NCBI GenBank assembly: GCA_035578905.1
Contig: JAQJVL010000151.1
Span: forward strand, 1,697,001-1,761,000
DNA: 64,000 nucleotides
Direction: 5' to 3'
Source: Stictocephala bisonia
Taxonomy: Eukaryota; Arthropoda; Insecta; Hemiptera; Membracidae
A program made the position numbers and the translations under genes. Shown here piece after piece: positions 10,897-22,844 of the stretch. Positions within the stretch are counted from its first letter, which is position 1; each line of letters opens with the position of its first letter. Below the pieces are notes generated by a model. It did not search any database and was not told the DNA's origin. It saw nothing but the letters and a program-made list of their open reading frames with translations.

Positions 10897-11821
10897 TTAC
10901 AGATGTTTTAGGTCCTCCTCTGTAGTAACGACTTTAACAGGGTCCCCCTGGTTCTTTCTCATAAGGATTTTGCCCCCTCGTATCCACAGATATGTGTACT
11001 GCTTGTCCCTCTTGATCTGACGGGCCGCGTTTAGGAGTCTGCGTCTGCCGGGGCTGAGGCTCTCGTTCACGTAAACGACCTCCGCCGGCGAAGAAATAAG
11101 TCCCAGGTCGTGCGTCGACAGGTTCCTGTTGACCCTCCTCTTCTGTAGCAGTCCTTCAGCATCCAGCCTCCTCACCATCTTCACCACTATGCCTGGAGGT
11201 CTTCCAGAGCCGTCTCTGCCGCGGAGCCGATGGCATGCGTCAATCATACAGTCCTGCACCGGGTAGTCCAGGGCCCGCCCGACCGACTTCACCAACTCCA
11301 CGACGTCTTCTTCCTTCTTCACTGGTATACCGTTTATCTCTAGAGTGTTCCTCCTAGAGTACTGCTCCGCCTCGTCCTGTCTAGCCTCCAGCTCGGCCAC
11401 CTTCTTCTTCAGAGCCGCATTTTCAGCACCCAGAGTTTCTACAGTTTGCACCCACTTCTGTATCTCTAATGTCTGCAAAGCTATCATGTTCTTAGTTTCT
11501 GCCAGTTCATCATGACACGCGTTGATAGAGTCGTTCAGACTCTTTTCAACTCTTGAAAACTCCATCTTCAATTCACTGACCAGATTGAATATGTCGTCGT
11601 AGGTGACATCACTTTTGGTCACAAGGACCATGCTTTTACGGCGAGTCTGGGCGCATGGTTCACACCTCCAAACTTATCGTTCTCCGTCATGAAGGTCACA
11701 TCATCATTGGTGAGATTTGCACACTTGGGGTGAAAGCCGCTTTTACAATCCACACACGACACTTCAATTTTAACATTTTTTAACTGCTTAAGACACTTGC
11801 CTTGCCGCACACGTCAGACAT
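10897..11821 (-). pseudogene. LINE ORF1: PHD zinc finger, coiled coil and RRM-like domain, two frameshifts
   Basis: ORF1 proteins bind element RNA. The ATG at 11819-11821 starts MSDVCGK. A GGCAAGGCAAG microduplication then shifts the frame; beyond it come CLKQLKNVKIEVS, CVDC and HPKC. A second shift near 11665 leads to WRCEPCAQTRRKS. Together these supply the CGKC, CVDC, HPKC and CEPC ligands of a PHD finger. The long frame from 11631 (244 codons) has a leucine- and glutamate-rich coiled coil (residues about 15-95), then RRNTLEINGIP, DACHRLRG and PPGIVVKMV, typical of the RRM and C-terminal domains of L1/CR1 ORF1 proteins. The coding region is richer in G and C than its surroundings. Confidence 0.82.
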
Positions 11822-11828
11822 TATTTTT

Positions 11829-11870
11829 TAAGTAGCCCGTGAAAAAATACCCACCCCAGGCTTGATGAGC
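11829..11870 (-). repeat. GGAAAAGTA-motif repeat, third part, beyond the LINE
   Basis: Reads aagtagcccgtgaaaaaatac then C-rich sequence, closely parallel to 4211-4245 (aaaagtagccc, gaaaagtacccc). With 4207-4428 and 6894-6953 it completes an element of about 320 bp, the size of the copy at 13262-13590. Confidence 0.6.
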
Positions 11871-13261
11871 GGACTATATCAGGAATATTGAAGGCGTTTG
11901 TGTTTTGTATTTGATGCTTCGGCACTGGTAATAGATATAATATCCGCTCTATTGAGTGTGCGTTGGTGTACTTTGAATTCTAAATAATCTTCTAAATGAA
12001 TTCGTTACTATTCAGGAAAAATTAAATTTTTTGTTTTTTTAACATAATCCTGATCAACTAAGTCATCAGTAACGATAATAGTTGTTTACCTAATAAAAAT
12101 TAGTCAAGCATTATTAGTGTTGTATAATTTAGCAAATTAGCCTAAGGCTGAGTCGTTTAAATATTGTATACATTTAAATAAAAATGTATTTGTGGCAATA
12201 CAGAAGGATAATACTCATTAACTTAAATTGAGACTAAATTAAAAAAAATATATGAAATTAATACCATCAAGAGAATAATACTGATAGTGTACAGCTTTAG
12301 GGATGTCTCGCATGATATGAAACGATAAGTGAAATTAGACTAAAGTCAAAATTTTACTAGTAAGAAAACATTAATTATTGTTGTTATAATCCCCTCTTTT
12401 TTTAATTCGAGTTCTATAATTGGATTAATAAATCTAAATCATTTAATTTTATAACGCCATATAATTGTGTCATACTTATTGTGTCATACTTATTGCTATA
12501 TTCAATGGTGTATTAATAAATATGCAACAAAGGTTTTTATTGTGTCTGAAGACTTCCAGAAATCTTTAAATAAATTATACTTATTTAAGTTTATGATGTA
12601 TATAATTACAGTAAATTGCATTTTCAAACATTTTGGGTTCATAGAAGAGAATTGAAAATGATTAGAAATACTCAAGTAAGCATTTAGTTTAGAAAGTAAT
12701 AAAACATTCATACGAGCAATTTTGCTTCACTCATTTGTCTGTCTTTGCCTTCGGCCTCAGAATGTAGCTAAAATTGTGTAAAATAAAGTGGTAATAATAA
12801 GGTGGCTTCCAAAACACGTTTTTCCCGTTGGAACTACAACATTATTTAAGATAGAGACATTCAGTCATCATCTTTTTGCCGCTTTAAAATACATATTAGG
12901 TGCAAATTTAATAAAATATTTAGTGCCACTTTTGAGGAAAATACAAATTAATTTGTATTTTATAGAATCATAAAGAATAAAAATTAAAAAAAATTAAATA
13001 ATTGATATAGTAAAAAATAATCTGATGAATTAATAACCAGTCCATTCATTTGGTCTCTAGCGATGTGCACATACGGACAAGCAGAATATATTTTTTTCAT
13101 GAAAACCACTTTTTTGGGTTCAGGGGTTCCTAAAATAGGTTTTAAAACAAACTTGTTAAGAAATTGTTTTTGCATGGTCACGATACAATGTGTCTATGTA
13201 AATAAAATATAGACATTCAAAATTACAGTTCATAATCAGTAGTTTTTAAACGCCTGCAACT
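11871..13261. other. AT-rich intergenic stretch
   Basis: Only short open frames on both strands (for example 12467-12711), all of low-complexity composition. No repeat or family match was recognised. Confidence 0.4.
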
Positions 13262-13590
13262 TGGCTGCGGCAATCTCATGGCCGAGCCAGCTTGGGGGGG
13301 GGGCACTTTTCCATCCCGTACACAGCCAGCCGGGGCGGGGTACTTTTCCAAAAGCTATAAATCCGATAAAAACTCGGTGTATTTTATTATAAATTTACAT
13401 TAGACTATATCATTACATTCAGCGAGCTTAAGGATCGTCGTGAGGGGGTACTTTTTCAGTCGCGGACACCAGTTTCGTCAGCTGTCCAAGTAACGTTTTG
13501 TGACGTCAAAGCGACGTATGCAGTAACTGGGGGAGGGGGGTATTTTTCCAATGGCTACTTTTCCACTAGCGTATTAGTGTAAAGCGATTA
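13262..13590 (+). repeat. uninterrupted copy of the GGAAAAGTA-motif dispersed repeat
   Basis: About 330 bp containing, on the minus strand, repeated GGAAAAGTA or near-identical motifs, each followed by a C-rich run: near 13300, 13345, 13453, 13545 and 13558. In reverse complement it aligns with the three pieces at 4207-4428, 6894-6953 and 11829-11870. The repeated motifs point the same way rather than forming inverted ends, so this is not an ordinary terminal-inverted-repeat element. Exact borders are uncertain. Confidence 0.65.
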
Positions 13591-15202
13591 GTGATAGAAT
13601 TACATGATGATTGACACTTGTCAACGTATAACCCGATAAAGCCGTTTGGCCCCCTCCCCCCTCAGACACGGCAGAGACATTTCCCCTACAGCTGATTACA
13701 GTTAAGTACTCTCGACGACTTTAGGACTGCCAGCAGACTGTGAGCAAATGAACAACTAAAAAAAAACACTGCTGGAGAAGAATCTTTACAATAATTTATT
13801 GAACACTTTGAAATAGAAAAATAGCATTGGGAGTACTTGGCAGTTAATTAAACTATGAAAAGCAATCACATTTGTTCTCCAGTCAAACTGTTTACAAAAA
13901 TAGCACTGGCCACTTTTTAACTTATTGAGTCAAATGTAAGCGATTTTATGATTCCATAAAACAATTGAAAAACCAAACAAATGTCCAAAGTGACCAGTAC
14001 ATATTATGTTTATAAATTGTTGCTCTAAAATCCTTCAACTTTGTGAAAATTATTTTCGATTTAAATTCTATAATATTAACTTAAATATTAAACAACATTC
14101 AACGGTGTATAAAATGGAGGGTGTTAGATACATTAATAATTATGAAATAATTTTCATTGCTATGGAACACCAATTTTTTGCTATGCAAATGTCAGTTTTG
14201 TATTTAAATAAATTTGATTGTTACTATAAAAACAATTAAGTATATAGATTAACTACATTTACTGTTTAAATTAACTCATTATTTTTTTAGTACAATTTTC
14301 ATTAGGTCTCTTTGGTTAAATTCACATAACAAGATATTACTTCTTAATTTGGTTGGGAGATGGTAGCTGGGAGATCACACAAATAACATTTCAACAACCA
14401 AAATCGTCGTTTTTTAGCACACTCAGGGGACACGTACAGCTTAAGGGTTACTGCGGATGCGAACATCACCCCCCTTTTTTTATTCCGGGGGGAGTAGCTG
14501 GTCTTCATTCAATCAGAAAATCAGATTTCTAATGGTTAGGAAACCTGGACTTAGCTCTGTAACGGGAGATCAATATTTGAACTCTTAATACTCAAATACG
14601 TTGTACTGTAAAATTTGTTGTACAGTATTTATATATTGTTTATTGGTCTGAGCTTTTATTAAATTTCTTTATTAGTTTGGTGGCTGTCTTTGAAAGGCCT
14701 ACGAGATATGTATTGTTAATTAATAACATACAATTATAACACACGAACAACTGATGTATTGCAGAAAAAAATCAGTAATTTTTTACGGATCTTTAAAGCT
14801 ATAATTTCTAAACAGTTTTATTGTATTGAAAAAGTAAACAAATTTCTTAATGATATATGATGTTAACAATAAGTTTATATAAACCTTATTATATTTTTTT
14901 ATTTGTAATACAACATTTCTTATTACATGAATTAATGTTATAGATAAAAAAATATTTACTTGGCAAGGGATGCGCAGATTGACAATGGATTAAAGTACTT
15001 CCACTTTGTTCATCTGAGAACAACCAATCATATTTTAGAGACTAGTACAGTATTATTTTCTATCTGCCCATTTTGTGGAACGGCCTACTCTTTTCCAAAT
15101 AAGGGTTACAAAAAACGTAATAAACTTCATTTAGTAGTGTTACTGTTCTGAGAGCCCTCGTTCGTTTTTTCTTCTTTTTTTCTGTGGCCATATATAAAGC
15201 GT
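13591..15202. other. AT-rich intergenic stretch
   Basis: No supported gene. At about 14465-14505 a C-run, T-run and G-run (ccccccttttttt then ccgggggg) could form a short hairpin. Confidence 0.4.
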
Positions 15203-15646
15203 CTGTCACTCCTTGCAGCTGTAGTGGAAGCACATGAGACGTGTACGTACGTTGTCACTCCTTGCAGCTGTAGTGGAAGCACATGAGACGTGTACGTACG
15301 TTGTCACTCCTTGCAGCTGTAGTGGAAGCACATGAGACGTGTACGTACGTTGTCACTCCTTGCAGCTGTAGTGGAAGCACATGAGACGTGTACGTACGTT
15401 GTCTTTTCTTGCAGCTGTAGTGGAAGCACATGGGACGTGTACGTACGTTGTCACTCCTTGCAGCTGTAGTGGAAGCACATGAGACGTGTACGTACGTTGT
15501 CACTCCTTGCAGCTGTAGTGGAAGCACATGAGACGTGTACGTACGTTGTCACTCCTTGCAGCTGTAGTGGAAGCACATGAGACGTGTACGTACGTCGTCA
15601 CTCCTTGCAGCTGTAGTGGAAGCACATGAGACGTGTACGTACGTAA
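15203..15646. repeat. 49-bp minisatellite, 9 copies
   Basis: Units start with ccttgcagctgtagtgg at 15211, 15260, 15309, 15358, 15407, 15456, 15505, 15554 and 15603. Each ends in the self-complementary gtgtacgtacgt. The fifth unit differs (ttttcttgcag). Open frames across it are periodic and considered artefacts. Confidence 0.95.
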
Positions 15647-16039
15647 ACAAATGCTACTTACTCACTAGGTCAGTAATCAACTTCCTCATATTATTTCATA
15701 CGAGGAAAATCAAAGAGGAATATACATATGTGTATGTGTTTCATGTCTCCCTTACACACATAGATTCAGGTTTCACCTGTTGGGCTTTAATACCCAATCC
15801 CTCATCGCCCCATGTGTTTGTCACTGGAGATGAGGGAGGTAGTTATTGTCTGTTTACTGGGGATATATCCCAAACCACACTTCACCACAGAGACACAAGT
15901 GACAGACTCCCTCAACGTCGTTCACTTCCACGTGGTAACAGGGATGATAGTATAGTGATAATTGTATTTGTGAATTACCAATTAAGGAAAATTCTTCCAG
16001 GGGTTTTTTACGCTTAGAGATTTAGCACCTCATAAAAGA
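15647..16039. other. unique sequence between two arrays
   Basis: An open plus-strand frame (15577-16017) starts inside the 49-bp array and runs through this stretch. Composition is less AT-rich than nearby, but no domain is recognised. Confidence 0.35.
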
Positions 16040-17025
16040 CAACCACACGCCCTAGACTCTTGATGACCCACCCACACTCTCTAAACGCCTGATGACCCAC
16101 CCACTTACCCTATACAACTGCTTACTCAACCGATTTGCTTAGACTTTTAATGACCTACTCACCCTTTCTAAACTCCTGCTGACTCAACCGCCCTCCCTAT
16201 ACCCATGTTGACGCAATCGCTCTCCCTGTAAGCTTGCTGACCACCCAACTTCCTTAAACCCTAATGATCCACCCACCCCCTTAGACTCCTGCTTAATCAA
16301 CCAATTTTCCCTAGATTTTTAATGACCCACGCACCCTCCCTAAACTCTGATGACCCATCTACCCTCTAAACTCCTGATAACCCACCCTTAGATAACCCGC
16401 CCTCCTTAGACTTCCGATGATTCGACCTCTCTCACTGACCCTTAATGAATCACCCACTCTCCCTAAACGTCCACTAACTCAACCTTTCTCTCTGATCCTT
16501 GATAACCCACCCACTCTTCCTAAACTCTGAAGACCCACCCACCTTCTAAACTCCTGATTACCCACCCGCTCTCCCTAGAATTCTGATGATTCGACCTATC
16601 CCCTAATGACCCACCCACTCTCCCTCCCTAATCTCTGATGACCCACCCCACCCTCTAAACTCACGTTGCCCCACCCGCCCTCCCTAGAATTTTGATGATT
16701 CGACCTCTTTCCCTCACCCTTAATGACCCACCCACTCTCCCTAAACTCCCCCTGACTCAACCTTTCTCTCTGACCCTTGATGACTAAACACACTTCCTAA
16801 TTTCTGATGACCCACCCACCCTATAAACTCCTAATGACCCACCCACCCTCCATAGACTCCTGATGAATCAACCTCTCTACCTGATCTTTAATGACCCACC
16901 ACACTCCCTAAACTCCAGATGACCCATCCACCCTCCCTAGACTTATGATGACTCAACCGATTTACCTACACCGTGGATGATCGTACTCCTTAAACTCTTA
17001 ATTACTCTCCTAAATCCTGATGACA
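16040..17025. repeat. degenerate ~30-bp C-rich, G-poor tandem repeat
   Basis: Strongly diverged units of roughly 28-31 bp. One type resembles tgatgacccacccaccc plus ctccctaaactcc; a second resembles tgactcaaccgatttccc plus tagactttt. The two types are interspersed. One strand is nearly free of G, giving clear strand asymmetry. Boundaries fade gradually, as in an old array. Confidence 0.85.
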
Positions 17026-18705
17026 GAACATTTTTCAACATCATCCATCTTTCCATTGTACAATTACTCAATATTTGGACGTGTTTACACTTCTATTGAA
17101 TTTCAAACTATTAATGTCGCCTCATGACACATTTCTAGATGAGTAAATTCAAAAACAGTTTCCTATTTGGCCTCAACCCATTAACACCTCACATCATGTG
17201 GTAAACGTAATAATCATCATGAAAACCAAAGGGTGGTCAAATCTTTGTTACACATATTTACTTTAATAGTGTCTCAGTAGACTTTTATTAGTTTTAGTTT
17301 TTATCTTAATTTTATGTTACGAAGTCCTTTTTAAAGTTGCTATCGAGTTTCTCTGTATTCAAGCATTACTCTTTGGCCATACTGTCCCTGTGGTTTCTTA
17401 TAAAATACTATTTTAGCACTTCTGACTACAACAACTATATTGTTCACGTTCAAAAACGTTATAAATAAATCTTTATTTAACTGTTCTTAATTATCCATGG
17501 TCAGAACCACTTTTGAAAAAAGTCCACATCAAGGCTCCCGAAGCAGCGCCTAAATAGCGTTTAGTAGAAAGAACTCGGGAATCAATCGATAAATGGAAAG
17601 TGTGGTAGTCATTACAGTTATTACAAAGTATGGAAGCATTGACTACTACGTAGTGTTAGGGTGTGTTTATTCACACCAATTCGAGTTGACGCTAGACGCT
17701 ATAGAGTCACCCAGTGACTTCTTTTTATTCACTTCACTGAATTACTCTATTTTTCAGAGACAATAACATTTCGGCCTAAAACAGTTTTAAAATATCAAAA
17801 TAGTTTCACTAATATCTGTGTTCTTTTAAATTTTTATTTTTTATAATAGTCTTTTATTTAGGAAAAAACTTCATTTATCAGTTCACATGGGCCTGCAGTT
17901 AGACATAATAGTTTTCACTTGTATTATGCGTAAACTTTGTTCAACAAGTGAAATACCGTCCGTTAGCTCAGTTGGAAATTCGAACCATAGAAACCACAGT
18001 CCGAACCCTTTTAGTCCATGTCGGTGTTACTTTTAGTTTGCAGTGGGAAAAAACTTGTTTAAAATGTACTTAGAATAATGCATATTAGAGGTGTGACTTG
18101 TGTGAGATGTAAAACATGCAATGCAATGTGATTTTGTTGTTTTAATTATTTATAAATTATTTAAAAAGTATCACTATTGACAATACATTGTCATTTTTAT
18201 TCATATACGACTTTCAGAATGTCTCGTGTAGTGAAGCAGTAAGAGAGTCAATAGCCACCAAATAACAAGCTACCAGTTCCAGGCTAAACTTACTGCATTT
18301 ATTTTAGTTAGTTCATCTTTAGATTTTTTGCTTGACAATGTTATTATTAAAGATAAAATAATACTTTATATTTATTGACTTATTTTCCAGGCAAATTTAT
18401 ATACTATGTAACTGGCATTGCCATCTCTACATGATACATGGCGAGATAACACGTAGTTTGAAATGATTTTCATTTGGGTGTTCCAAACTCTTAATTCAAA
18501 GGTTTTATCTTTTCACTTTTCTTTAAAGCACATTATGTTCTTATTCAAAAAACGTACTAAATACCTTATTTCAAATCCCTTAAAAAAACCATAAACCGAC
18601 AGTACAAAAAAAAACAATTATTATAAATTAATAATGTAATAATATTAAACTTATGTTTTCGCTAAGCTGTAAAAATATTGAAATAATATTAAAAGAAAAA
18701 TAATT
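17026..18705. other. AT-rich intergenic stretch
   Basis: No supported gene. A tRNA A-box-like string (ttagctcagttgg, 17963-17975) is followed too closely by attcgaacc to be a tRNA gene. Confidence 0.4.
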
Positions 18706-18866
18706 TGTGACCGCTCAATGTTTTGGAGTTTTCCCTGAGGGAGTATAATTGATTTATGAAGAATTTTAGGAATAGAAATAGCTTTATTCTATTGCAAAGA
18801 TTATATTTTCTAATCCGTTGATAAAACTGGTTGATTGGTCATAACTTTGAGTTTTTAATTAGTCAA
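18706..18866 (+). repeat. diverged dispersed repeat, copy 1
   Basis: Aligns with 21116-21306: shared blocks gaccgctcaatgtt / gactgctcaatgtt, ggagttttccctg, gattgcaaagatta, and gttgataaaactgg / gttgataaaaccg. Function unknown. Confidence 0.6.
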
Positions 18867-19339
18867 AAGGTACTTAATTATTTGGAATAACACTTAGTTA
18901 GTAATAGTGAAAATTGTATATCGTACTTACTGTGTCCTACAGTTGCGACGTCCTCTGGAATGTACTCGAATAGTCGAAAATAAGGGCCTTAGTTTTTCTG
19001 GAAAAAATCATAACGTTCATTTTAATTTAAAAAAAGTGGGAAAATATAAAAAATAATATAAAATAGATGATAAAGAGCTAAACAATCAGCTATTCGCGTC
19101 AGAAATAATATATATTCTATGTAAAACTCACTGCTCAATTGTCCCCACCCAAATTGTTAGGTATTTTTGGATTTATAATCATTTACTAAGTTTTCAGTAT
19201 GGTTGAATAAATTGCATTGAATATAGTTGAAAAACACAAAACGTTAAAATGAACAAATCTGTGGAATTGTGTAATAAACCCTGATCGTGTATATGCCATG
19301 ATTTAGCAACTCATGTTACACATCTGGTTTACACATCTA

Positions 19340-19730
19340 TCTATACCTATAAAAGGGAAATACCACTGACTCATTCACTCATCACTGTATCTAAAAAAGT
19401 ACTAAGCCTACAAGGCTGAAATTTTGGTAAGTCAACGGTGCTATGTTGTAGATGTGCAATAAGGAGGGATTTTGAAAAATTCTTAGTAAATCGAAGATGG
19501 CAGCCAGCCTTTTTAGTGCCAACAATTTTAAATGCCAAAAACAGCGTTTCTCTAATTGGACTGTAGTGGCTAAATGAAAGGTTCTACAGCAAAACTAACA
19601 CTATTTTCTGTTCCTGATTTGAGACGAACTACAACTTTGGCTCTATGACTTTTTGCTCTATCTCATCTCCTTCATCCTTAGGTAGAGCTAGATTTTCAAT
19701 TTGTGCGTGTAAATCAAATTGGTTAATTTT
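19340..19730. other. unique stretch with CACTCATCACT-type motif
   Basis: Contains actcattcactcatcactg (19371-19390) followed by a moderately G+C-rich segment. A similar accactcatcactatttc lies at 20280-20298 beyond the TA run, so both may be ends of related elements. Not assigned to a family. Confidence 0.3.
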
Positions 19731-19734
19731 CGGC

Positions 19735-20180
19735 CTCTAAGAGTAGAATTACAGACTTTTCTAAACTTTGTTATCTAAGAGAACATACTGTATTCAATGG
19801 GAAAACATACAATTGACTTTGAACACAGGTTTAGCGGGTTATAGGACATGGCTAAATATGGCTAGAAACACGATATTTCACTAATTTAGAGTCAATTACC
19901 GTACTTTGCGCTCTCTAAAAGCAGACTTACAGATTTTTCTAGACTATAAAACTTTGTTATCTAGGATAACAAACTATTTTCAATCGGAAAATTAACAATT
20001 TAGTTTTAAAGCATGCATAGCCAGATCATAGAAGAGGTCTAAATATGGCGAGAAGCCCAATATTTCACTGATTCAGAGTCAACTACAGTAATTTGTGCCC
20101 TCTAAAAGTAGACTTACAGATTTGTCTAGACTTTGAAACTCTTTTTATCTAAGAGAACAAACTGATTTCAATAGAAAAAT
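19735..20180. repeat. ~180-bp tandem repeat, about 2.5 copies
   Basis: The motif ctaaaagtagacttacagat and its variants recur near 19737, 19916 and 20103, each followed by tctaga/ctaaac, tttgttatctaagagaaca and a gaaaa segment. The copies are diverged. Confidence 0.75.
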
Positions 20181-20184
20181 TTTA

Positions 20185-20198
20185 AATTAATATCTATA

Positions 20199-20271
<73 letters not shown>
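20185..20271. repeat. (TA)n microsatellite
   Basis: About 75 bp of nearly uninterrupted TA after a tatctatatc lead-in. Confidence 0.97.
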
Positions 20272-20274
<3 letters not shown>

Positions 20275-21115
20275 CCATTTACCACTCATCACTATTTCTT
20301 CAAAACTATACGTCCAATTGTCTTAATATTTTGTACATAGGTTTACCTTGGCCCCTAGAGGCTCACTAAGACAGGATTTTACTCTTCGACCTCAGGACTC
20401 CGTCCCACTGGCCTCTAAAATTCCCGTGGTATTCTTATAGAGCTATATTAATTTATCGATTGATTGATTTAATTAACAGCTGTTAAATAAAAACAAATAG
20501 AATACATACATAACATCTGCTGTTCTAAATTTGATACTGTGAAAACTGAAAGGTTGCTACACATTTCAATTATACAATGAAAACTCAATATTATGACCAG
20601 TGAGGCAGGCGGGTACAGCAAATACTTTATATATGTGCAGACGACAAATTCTATTCGCTTGACATGAGCATGTCAGATCAATACAATGAGCAAATTCGCC
20701 TCTCTCTCTTTAACTTGGGGCAGCACAATATTTAAATCGATTGTTTTTATTAGCACTAAAATTAAATTCATTTGTTCATCGATGGTTTTTGTAAGTTTTA
20801 TATTATATTATATTAAGCAATAACATTCAGCTTTGTGTTTTTTTATCAAAATAATTTTAAAATATTTTAAGTAATGTTATTGTGAAAATGTACTAAACAC
20901 TAGAGAGAGAAAACTGAGGTTTAAAATAACAATATTTAATATTGCAGACGATAACTTCACAGCACATATTTTTTATAAAAACGAGGTTAGATATAACACG
21001 GAAAACCCATATATTACAAGCTTGTGAAGTGGTAGTTTTGTAAATATGGAAATTGATGTACTCGCCCGATTTTCACAATTTCTTTATTTTTTTGAACATT
21101 TATTGTTTTATAATC
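20272..21115. other. AT-rich intergenic stretch
   Basis: No gene supported. See the motif note for 19340-19730. Confidence 0.35.
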
Positions 21116-21306
21116 GTTTGTGACTGCTCAATGTTGAGATCAAACACGGTTTGGGAGTTTTCCCTGTTGAGAGTATATATTAATGAAGATTTATATTAAT
21201 GAATTAATGAAGATTTTTAAGAATTGAAATACTTTATTCGATTGCAAAGATTACAGTTTCTTATACGTTGATAAAACCGTTTGATTGGTTATCACTTGGA
21301 TTTTTT
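21116..21306 (+). repeat. diverged dispersed repeat, copy 2
   Basis: Partner of 18706-18866, with a local duplication of the tattaatgaagattt segment. Confidence 0.6.
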
Positions 21307-22844
21307 AAAAATTACCTCACGAACATGAATTTATGTCAGTTGTTACCCGGAAATATCGATTTTTGTCAAACAAAATTTTAAAGGAAATTTACACAGAAAA
21401 CGATTTATTGGACTACATTAAACGTTTGTAGTTTTTGTTCTCTTATGAAAATGACATCCATTCCTTCCTAAACAAATGATATCTGAGATAGTTTACTTAA
21501 AAAGTTAGGTTAGGTTCATTTTTTATTTATTGTTCTTTAAAAATCTGTATTTTTGGGAAAAGTTGTATAGATCCGTGTTTTTCGTGTTAATATTGACTAT
21601 TTATAAAAAGAATAGTGAAAATTGAATAGGACCCATAATTTCCATATTTACAGGTAAAAAATGTCAATACTTAATAGAACCTTGAAATCGAATTTAATGT
21701 GATTTTATGTTTATTAGAAGCGTTAGGCTTAGTAGATAGGAAAGGAAATGGAATAAAGTGATTAAATCTGATCGATTAGTTCAATAGCCGTGACTGAGAA
21801 GGCCGATTGGAAGTCAGTCATTTCACACGCCGCTGGGCAAATACGACGATGAAACACTCTAGGTGGGAGTAATCTTTTGAAGTTTATCGAACATGTATAG
21901 ACACTAAGCTTAAGTAAAAAATCCCTGTATAAAAGTGGAGCTGAATATATAATTTTTCATTTTTAATTAAAATTATTCTTGGATGAAATAGCAGGAAGGT
22001 GTCGAGTAGAATCAAAGCAACAAACAGGGACAGACAATTTGGCCAATGGAGGGTAGATTGTGTAGCCACTTAAACCCCTCCCATTACAACACAACTACCC
22101 CAATTTGCAGTTAACTTCAACTAATAGGCCTTTGGCTTACAAGATAACAGAGGACCCTTTACTTTGGTTAAAACCAATTTCAAAATACTTATTCGATTTT
22201 TAAAAATTTTAGGTGAACACCAAAGAGTATAAAATTAATACTAGACCTATAGCCTATTATTTTATTTAATATCTATAACTTTTATTTTTTTAATTGTCAT
22301 TGTTTGTGAAAGTAAAAAAGCATTTGTAAAACAATCTACAATTAATATAATAATATTGGTACACAAATGTTTGAAATTGAAAATATTTATTTAGTCGTAA
22401 AGCATTTTCAGAATAACAATCGACAGACCATTTAGACAAAGTCTCAAATCCGTAAAACCCCGGCTGAAATCAAAGAGCTATTCTATCGTGAAGTCAAAGT
22501 TAAAGAAAATATTCCTCCCCCATATATAATCAAAACAAGTGATTTGGAAAAATACCATTGACACAGGAATGTCTCCTCGTAACAGGGAGAAGACTTAGGT
22601 AGGGTTTTATACTGGCTGAAATATGGAAGCACTTCCACGAGATGGCTGCTTGAATTATAACTGAGTTACCGTTACGGCACCGCCGTATACCTGCTTTTGA
22701 ATTTTTAAACCACATTAAATTACAAACTGTACTATTTCCTTGGACTCTAGATGATAACACAGTTTTATTAATCTGAAGAAAGATGATGTATTTAAGGACG
22801 TATTGGCACAAGTTTTACAAGTACAATCAACGAGCACGATGATG
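21307..22844. other. AT-rich intergenic stretch
   Basis: Short frames only (for example 22530-22811 minus), with no recognisable domain. Confidence 0.35.

Larger units (their letters stand above)
6954..11828 (-). mobile_element. CR1-like non-LTR retrotransposon (LINE), nearly full length
   Basis: The element reads on the minus strand: ORF1 (10897-11821), a roughly 640-bp AT-rich spacer, ORF2 (7348-10256), then a 3' untranslated region of about 390 bp ending in TTGAATTGAATTG repeats at the 6954 side. A PHD-type ORF1 together with an AP endonuclease plus reverse transcriptase ORF2 fits the CR1/Jockey group, and the short repeated 3' tail favours CR1-like over a poly-A element. Flanks read ggaaaagt on one side and aagtagcccg on the other, compatible with a 4-bp AAGT duplication inside the GGAAAAGTA-motif repeat. 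The 5' end lies only a few bases before ORF1, so a small 5' truncation is likely. Confidence 0.85.

Noticed and set aside
17960..18010. tRNA gene suggested by ttagctcagttgg and attcgaacc
   Set aside because: The A-box-like and B-box-like strings are only a few bases apart and no cloverleaf can form.
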